Shown: piece by piece, positions 20,040 to 29,433 of the stretch
How positions within the stretch are numbered: position 1 is the stretch's first letter
How the letters are laid out: each line of letters opens with the position of its first letter
DNA from: Meghimatium bilineatum
Taxonomy: Eukaryota; Mollusca; Gastropoda; Stylommatophora; Philomycidae
Assembly: GCA_034231615.1 (NCBI GenBank)
Contig: CM067322.1
Location: 66,387,354 to 66,451,353, forward strand
Length of the DNA: 64,000 nucleotides
Reading direction: 5' to 3'
Notes under the pieces: generated by a model
The model's input: only the letters and a program-made list of their open reading frames with translations
Databases searched by the model: none
What the model was told of the DNA's origin: nothing
Made by a program: the position numbers and the translations under genes

Positions 20040-23000
20040 TAGGCCTAATAATCATGAATTATTTTTATAATAATGATATCTAGAGCCTAGGCTGTACTAT
20101 ATAGGAGGACTGTAGTATAGGCCTTGAATAATAGCCTGATAGGCGATAGGCCCTAGACCTTTTGTGTTAATTCTCAAAATTCTGCAGATTAACAACTAAT
20201 GTACTCCAGAGAATGAAATATGTTCTGTTGTATTATGGTTCACAGCTTGACTGCGCATTTCGGCCTGACACATCCGACTTTAGCATGGCTTGGATCACTT
20301 TGACCTACAGGATAGGACAACCAACTCCACTCCAAAAAAACCTCCTTATGACATTCATGACATGTAACAGTATCACTCTATTCTTTGCTCCCCTTTTGGA
20401 CTGGGTAACACACAGGTGGCCCTAGGGCCTGGTTAATTGTTTAGCAAGTTTTATTGGTTCTGTAGTGATTTATTGAATTTGTAATACAGTCATAAACTGT
20501 AGAATTGTTGTTAAAGATTAGAGCCAACACCTAGGATAATACATTTATTTATTTATTACATGTTTTTATTTTAGACCTACATATTTATAATATATTTTGA
20601 TGACTACAATTAAATACTAATGACTCACTAGTGAGTATTAATTTATCACATTTGAGTTCAATCAATTAAAATATTACATCATTTCAGTTTCATCAATGTG
20701 GCAGGTGGCTGTCAACATCTCTTCATCCTCTAACTCAATCACAAACAGGAACAGATAATTCAGCTAGAAAAAGTGAATATCCAACTGATTTTGAAGTATC
20801 TTACAGTGAGTTCAAGTATGTGGAGCATGTACTGCCAAATATGATAATACCAGATCCTCCTCAGTTTGAGTCTTTTCCAACACCTTCAGGATGGATTGCC
20901 CCAAATGGTAAAGATAATAGACCTACATTATGTTGTGTTTTCTAACATATGACATGAATAAGTGGTTTAGTTTTTAATATAGTAATCTGTGTAAATGGTT
21001 TCTTTATAGACAACCTTCCTCTATGAATGTTGCTTGAAGATTTTTGAAAACCAACTAGGTTTTCATTGGTAATCCATCCGAGAACAATCAGTGAAATCCG
21101 AAACCAATGAAAACCGAGGCAATTATTTCTATATGAATCAATGTAAATATAATTAATTGATTATCATCATCATCAGGTAGCATATCCTGAACAGGATATA
21201 GCAATCATCACAGTCTTTCAAAACTTAAGTCGATCTTCAGCCAGCCTTCTTGCTTCTGTTACTGTCATGTTCAGGTGGTCTTTGGTATCTTGCATCCATC
21301 TTCTTCTTGGTCTGCCTCTTGTTTGTTTCCATGGCATCATCCCCTCATTCATTATAGACACTCCAAAATAAATATCATAAAACCCATTTTATAGAGAATA
21401 AATATAGTATTTAATACTACAAGTAATAAGAAATGAATATAAAAGACTAATGTAAAGAATAAATGGACACTTAACATGACATTTAATTTTCTGAAGACTC
21501 TTCATGGTGTATGAAAGACAGCAAGGAAGGGAAATTGTATTGTTTGGAAGGAGAATCCCATTCCTTAAGGACTTTAGGTATCAAGGCACTATCTGGGGTC
21601 ACTTACCTTCTTGGTAGTTTGGCACTAAGACCAGCTCCTGAGTCAGTGGACCAATGTCGCACAAGAAAGCTGTACAAAGAGGTCTGTTTCTGCTGCTTCT
21701 TTAAGATTTGCTTAAAATTGGGCAAGACATCATTAAACGAGTTGCATACACTATCTGCAATAGCTTTGTCTGGGTGATTTTTCTCAACAAACCCCTGTAC
21801 AGTACTCCACATAGAGAATATGTCCTTAATCTCTTAATCCTTGCCCATATGTTGCCAGCACCCGAGAGGGGAGCAAGGAATAGCAATACAGTTTACCATG
21901 CATGTCGTAAATGGTGACTAATGAGGTTATGGTCTGGAGTTAGCTAGCCCATCCTGTATATGGTCACAGTGACCTGAAGTCGGGTGTGTCAGACTGAAAT
22001 GCATAGATATTGTGGCAATATCATGACACAATGCATTCAGTTCTCCGGACTAAAACCTGCTAATCTGCAGGAGTTTGAGAATGAATGCAGAAGAATTATT
22101 TCTTAATCTACAGTAATCACATGTAATTGTAGTACAGTATTAGCACTTGCAGTCAATTAAAAAAGTATAAACACACAAGAACTGTTTGGCTCGACACGCT
22201 GAGTGATGCTCATACAATTTGAAACAACACTACACTGCACTGAAAAATGCACAGGTCGCTCATTGTTTATTGCACAAATAGCAGCGAGGTCACATGGCCA
22301 GGCTGATGAAATCCAAGGCAACAGATGAAAACTGAGACATATTTGTCATAGGAAAAATAAGTGAAAACATAACACTACAATAACTGACATCAATGAAACC
22401 GAGGTTTTACTGTACGTAGTTTCAACACCAGAAGGTATATTAGAAATTAGGACTTGTACAGAAATGTTATCACATAAACTATAAGAGTGGAATGTTTGTG
22501 TATATGGTCTTAACCTCTGTTAGATCAACATCCAATATTCTGCTCTTACAAAGGGAGGTGGATGGACAAGTAGGGTCTTGTCTAGATGTCACCATGAAGA
22601 AACAGTTGAACATCAGCTGCTCCAGTGTCCAAAACAGTGTTAACATCTGACAAACCTGCTTCTGCCATTCTAACCATCCACATTACACTCTACACATCAT
22701 TCAATCAATAAACCCATAACCCTTCAGGGTCGTAGGGGGTACCACATTGGATGCTTCAGCACACAGAGTCCTCCAGTGAATTCTATCCTCAGCGATGCGG
22801 ATGAGTGTGGAAATATCTTGCCCTGTCCATTCCTTGATGTTGTCTGTCCATGTCTTTATTTGTCCTCCTCTGCTTCTTCTACCCTCGACAGTTCCCTGCA
22901 GTATTGTTTTTGACAAGGAATCATGCCTGCATACATGTCCGAACCATGCTAGTTTTTACACATCTATAGCACAATTTAGAAGGGGCTGTGCTTTTTTTCT

Positions 23001-26000
23001 TTCAGAAAAGCTATAAGCTTTCAAGAGCTATCAGCTCACATCACTACTTCATCATCACTCTCACAAATAGAATTACCCCATTTGAGAAATTTGATTGAGT
23101 AAATAAGAGTTTCTTTGAAACAATTACCTAATAGCATGCATACAAATTTTTTAGGGAAAATATGACACGCTTTGATTTGCAAGACAGCACATGTGCAGTG
23201 CTGACTGCAATAGGTGATTATTGATCACCATTATATCAGCAGTGATGTGTGTCAAGTCCATGTGGATGAGTGAATGCAAAGAAGAAAATATCTTTCTGTG
23301 TTTCTTCTCACATTCCTGCTGGTTAGCAGGATGTATTCTGTAGAACGAAGTGTGTTGTGTTATAGCCTACAGCTAGGTTGTGATATCTGCACCTTTTGGC
23401 CTAAGACATCTGATTTCAGCATGGCTTCTGCGTCACTTTGAACTTTTATGTGATGGGACAGCCAACTCCACCCCCAAACCTCATTAGTTGCCTCATATGA
23501 CATGTAACAGTGTTATTTTTCTTTACTCCCCTTTTGGGCCCCATCAACATGCAGTTGAGGAAAAAATATATAAAAGGGATTAAATGGAAGTTTTACAGTT
23601 AGTAAATATAAGGTATTAAGATAGGGACAGACAAATAACAATGGAATGATAATTTAGCAGAAGATACCGGTACATGGAATCATGTACTAAAAACTGTTAG
23701 ATATAGGAATATGTGAGTATCAAAACAAGTTATGTCTGTACGCTTAACTCTTTCAGGGCCACCTGAATAATGCAACCTATTTTACCAACAACCTATTTGT
23801 TATTTCCGTTTTTCCTCTCCAGACCAATTTACAACCTAAGAGTTAATACTCTAGTACGTTTATATTCGATTCCATCATTTCCAAATCTGTCTTAACAATA
23901 CTCTACACCACTTTTTTTGTTTTAAATCAATTGTTGCTTGTGAAACATATGTTTGTGATTCTAAAACTTCATTTATAACATCAGAATTTTAACTGTTGAT
24001 TTGTTGCCTGATTTTTATTTCGGATGTCTTCCTCAACTATTTTTCAAATGGTGTATAAACACTACAAATTATAATGTTTTTGTGTTTTAAATGTAATAAC
24101 ATTTTTGTGGATTATATGCATAATGATGTGTTTAGTTTTGTTGATCTGGTTGTGTAAGGAAATATTATTCATTCGCATCAAGTGATAAGTAGGCCTAGAC
24201 ATTTTATAATATTTTTTTCTTCTTTCATATTCCACACCTATATCTCATTTTATATATAATTATTTGCAGTAATATTATGTTTAACGAATGTAAATCAGAG
24301 GAACATTGAGTTACTGAAGGCTTTCATTTATGGATCATGTTATAGGATTATATTTTAGCAATTTTTGAAACATTTAGTAACAATAATACGTAAAATTTAA
24401 TGATTACAAACAGCCAGACATAAATTATGGTATGACCACTGTAAAGTATTTTGAAAATTTATTTGTAATTAAAAATTCATGAATCTTTCCTGAAGTATGC
24501 ATGTATGGATATAGCAACAAATATAGCAGTTTTAAGTGAAATTTGTTATTTAATTTTATCACATAATTTAAAAAAATGTCTACTTCATTCTACTTTAACA
24601 AAAATAAATTATCAGAACATCTTGAACCATTGTAAACATATAGAGAATTCATTGCCGAATATTTACGTATATGATATATATTATAGGTAGTATAATAAAA
24701 TTGATGACATCAGTTGTAGATAAAATTCATGCTGAAAAATAGGCTTGTAAAACTGTGGTTTTGCCCCTGGCCCACTAAGAGTTAAGGTTCAAAAGAAAGC
24801 TCTGGGGGACTTAGAAAAGCTGTGACTGCCTTCTTCTTAAACTAGATATCACTGCATATGACATCAAAGTGTACATGTGAGCAAGCCAACCAGACTTCAG
24901 AACATATCCTTCAAGAATGTGCAAACTATGACACATTAAGGTGCTAATACTGGCCTTCTGATACACCTATGAATGTTAAACTCTATGGTACAAAACAAGA
25001 AATGGAAAACACTGTCCAATTCATACAAGAAACAACACTGCAGATTATATAGAAAAGAAGAAACTGCATATGAACATAGCCACTCAGGCCAGACCAGTTT
25101 ATCAATCTATCATGCTGTTCATTACTGTAATAAGGCATGTTTAGATGACCTGACGATCCCACTGACACGAGGAGGCAATAGGGCTCACTAACAACTGTCA
25201 CACATATTACTGACAGCTAGTCAGCGGTTCATTGGGTGGAGTCATTAGAGAGAACTAAAATGTGGTCATCACAACAAATGGGTCAACCAATTAGCTAGTC
25301 TCGCCACCACAACAGATTTTCAGCCTATGGACCGAGCAGACATACTCATTGCTCTTCATGAGTCTGCATGATCAGAGGATTTTGAGATGAGTGTGCATGA
25401 GTCAATATCAAGAATGTTCAAATTGGGAATGAGGATGGGCTTGACCTGTAGAGAACCCCTGACAAAGATTTCAAAAATATCAGTGAACCAACATAGAACC
25501 GGAACCATTAGCCATTATACCCTGAGAGATTTACTGAAGCGGAGATCTGAGCACCTATGAACATGTCCGGTGTGCGAAGAGGATAATCAACATACCTAAT
25601 ATCTAGTTAGAGAGTGGCAGGAATTACCTACCAGTCAGTCACAATGTGGATACAGAGATGGAGAGAAAGTACAAACTGGGTATAATTGGATAGCAGATGG
25701 TTTGGGTTATTGAAGTGAAGTCTAGATTCGCACTTGTATTGCCAGGGCTGAAAGGGAAGCAAAGAATAGCAAAAGTGTTGCCTACTGAGCATGTTGTAGG
25801 AGTCAACTAAGGAGGATTTGGAGTTGTGTTGACTGTCACATTCTTTAGAGGTCTAACATGACCCAAATCTCATGTTTAAGTCACATGTGCCAGGCCGAAA
25901 GACAGATATTGCAGCAAAGTTGTACACCATGAGACATGCATACCCTACTATATCCTGCTAAACTGTAGTAGTTTGAGAATGAACGCAAGAGAAAATATAT

Positions 26001-29000
26001 TTCACAGAATCGCTGTGTATTGCAAGGATCAGAAGCAAACAATGTGACCTGCCATGTATACTGTCATGGAATTGGCAACCTCCTTCCATAGAAAGTCAAA
26101 ATAACCCAAAGATATACTAAAGTCAGATGTGCTACAAAGTGCATGTATCCCAGTCAAACAGTAAAAAACAATGTTGCACATTTCTTTCAAAACTAATACG
26201 GATGTTATATGTTATATGTTTGTTGTTACTGAGGATACTTCAATACCTGTACGAGATGTTCGTTGTTGTTGTAATAGTCCTTGTCTTGATTGGTTCGTTC
26301 TCAGTGACTTGAGTGCACAGTTTGAATGTCTTGATAAAATCACATTTTTTTTGGGAGAAGTGGTTAGTCAAGTACGGAAAAACCTGTGAACGAGAGTTGC
26401 TATGTGATATGCCATTGAACAATTCCCGTTCAATGGTTCAATTCCCGTTAGTCTCACATTCTTTCACTGGATTACATCTTACTAATTGACAGCAGTTTGA
26501 GAATTAACACCGAAGAAAAGCTTTAAAATTCATGTTTGTGTTCATTGTTATGTTCTCAGATGCTTTAAGATCAAAGCACAGTTTCTTAGTTAGACGGACA
26601 AAAAATCACATTCTTCCAGTGTATTCAAGAACCCGACGATCTTGGTTAGGACTGATGCACAAAGTGGTTGTTAAGAATATCGAAGGGGACATTTGGGTAA
26701 GTTATATCAGATTTATGGCTGTTTAATTTTATTTTAGAACCATTTAAAAAAAATTCATTTTCTCAAATTTGTGTAAACACCCTCTTGTATAGTTACTTTG
26801 ATTTGTAGATGTCAGATTTGTGTGAAACATGTCTTACTTTGGTTTGTAGATGTCAGATTTGTGTAAAACTTGTCTTACTTCGGTTTGTAGATGTTGTCAG
26901 ATTTGTGTAACTCTCCTCTTTAGATTGTAGATGTCAGATTTGTGTAAGTCTTCTCTTGTATACCTACCAGTAGTTACTTTTGTTTGTAGATGATGTCAGA
27001 TTTGTGTAAAGACCTCTTACTGTGGCTGTAGATGTAAGAACAACAATAATAATAATATGACCCATAACTCTTCAGGGTGGTAGAGGTGCCACACAGGAGA
27101 CATCAGCACAAAAAGTCCTCCAAAGAACTCTGTCCTTAGCCATTCGGAGGAGTGTATACAAATTATGCCAAAATCATTCTTTAGTGTTATAAATCCAGAA
27201 TTTTCTTTGTCCACCTCTTCTTCCAGCTTCTTCCTTGCAAAATAGTCTTAGAAAGTGAATCGTCTTATTCTTCTGCATTCACTTTCTGATAACCAACATG
27301 AAAGTTCACATGATTTCTGCCTGGGAGTGTGAAGTACATTGTGCTGCCACTTTACATCAAAGCTGCTTTATTTGTCCCTTGGGGTGTCCAGCACATCCAA
27401 TTTTGACGTGCCTTTAATTCAAGTGGACTTCCCTAGCCTGTGAGAGCCTTCCTATCTATTGCCAGGAGGTGGATGTGTGTCGACTCTTCGCCATAACAGT
27501 TTATCACCCAGTGTGTCCTTGGACTTTACAGGCCAAAACATGTCCTGAGTGGCAGTTTTTGAGGAGGAATTAATCAGGAATTTAGGCTTGGGTTGACTAC
27601 AGCTATCTCTCACAAGGTGTTCTGTTACTAGTAAACTAGTCTCTTGTAATTAGGCATATTGTTCCTGTGCCCATCGGATACTGAACCTTTTGCAACTGTG
27701 AGCATGATTCCAATATATGAAAGCTTGACAGTAGAGTTGGATCTGGGTTCATTCACCCTCTTAGCCGAATTCACCAACATCGTGAATTCCTCATCCAAGT
27801 CTGAGTCTCCACACATATTTAGAAGCACTGGGGACTAGAAGCTTGTTTTCAAGCTGAACAAAACTTTAGTTCCGATTTCAATGGTATGTTTTCATTTTGA
27901 ATGTGGCACTGTCATCTGGCACGCTGCTGTCCTCTCATTGTACTCAATATGTTATCCTTATGAAGACAAGTGCACAATCAGGTCATCGACATTGGCTGCC
28001 TTTTCAATTTCAATGTTTCTACATTTCGGCAGACCGAGATGAAATGTACAGATGTCTTACTTCACCTTGTGCCGACAGTGCTGGTGGGTGTGAGGTGTCT
28101 GAGAAATTGTTTGTTTCTTTTCAGACAATTCTCATTCCATCTATGGCCCACAAATACGAGACTAAAAGTGTTTGCCAGGAACACATCACGTGTAGCTGTA
28201 TTTCTCTTTTCAGGGTGCACCACAAGGAGGTACTTTTATGACCTTGGTTATCTTCTAACCCTGGGTACTCACAAGAGCAGTGCAGGACTCCTTTGCACTC
28301 CAGTGATGTCTCATACATGCCCAAACCAAAAAAATTTACGCCAATTCACAATTGTCAAAATTGGTTCTTGATAACTTGCAAGTTTGTTTATTTCCTGCCG
28401 TGCAAATTTGTCCTGTGTTCTATAGAACTAATTCTTAACAAACTTCTTGTGTAAGCTTCTTGTACAGTACTTTGATTTGTAGATGTCATAAAATTTGAGT
28501 GTACCTTTCATGTACAAGGTATTAAAACCTTGAGAACAGCAGATCGAAGATGTATAAGCAAAATAATATAAGGATGTAAAAAAATAGAAGTTAAATGTAG
28601 AATGGTCCAATGCAAGTGTAGCATTTAACAGGATAAGAACATTATATGTATATACTAGAAGGAATACCCAGCATTGCCTGGGGTGAGAATTAACAAAAAG
28701 AATAATAATTTGTTAATAAGTTGATATTCCAACCTTTCAGAAGTCACATGGGGAAAAAATCCATTAGGCCCTACAGAATATAATAGCAGTATATGATTAT
28801 TTCCTACGGATTAGAGCTATTTTATTTGTTTACATATGTGAGACCTTTTTGCACCAGTCAGAGGTAAAAGGTTAACCAATCATATCAGTGGTCAGCATGC
28901 ATACTTATATAAAATCTTGTAATGTGACAAGAAATGTCATGGTCAGAGAAGTAGTAACATACGAAGGTAAAGATCAAGAGAGTATACTGTCATGGAGGAG

Positions 29001-29343
29001 ATTGTTGCATCAATACTCAAATCGATTTATATTTTGGACAGTAATTACCAACTTTTAAGATCTATGATACCAACTACAGGGGACGATTTTTATCTAACTA
29101 ATCGGCATGTCAAATTTCTTTGGAATCGATAAAGCCAATGAGATTTCTATACTGGATGGACACAATCATAGAGTTGGCTATTTATATCCTGCCGAAGGCT
29201 GATGTTCCGGGCTATTGGCACAAATAAAACGGCGACAACGCATTTCCATTCTCTGGACTACATCCTGCTGAAAATCTAGTAGGACAATGGTCCTGATACA
29301 GGAGAAATTCAACGGGAGTTTGAGAATGAACACTGAAGAAGAA

Positions 29344-29433
<90 letters not shown>
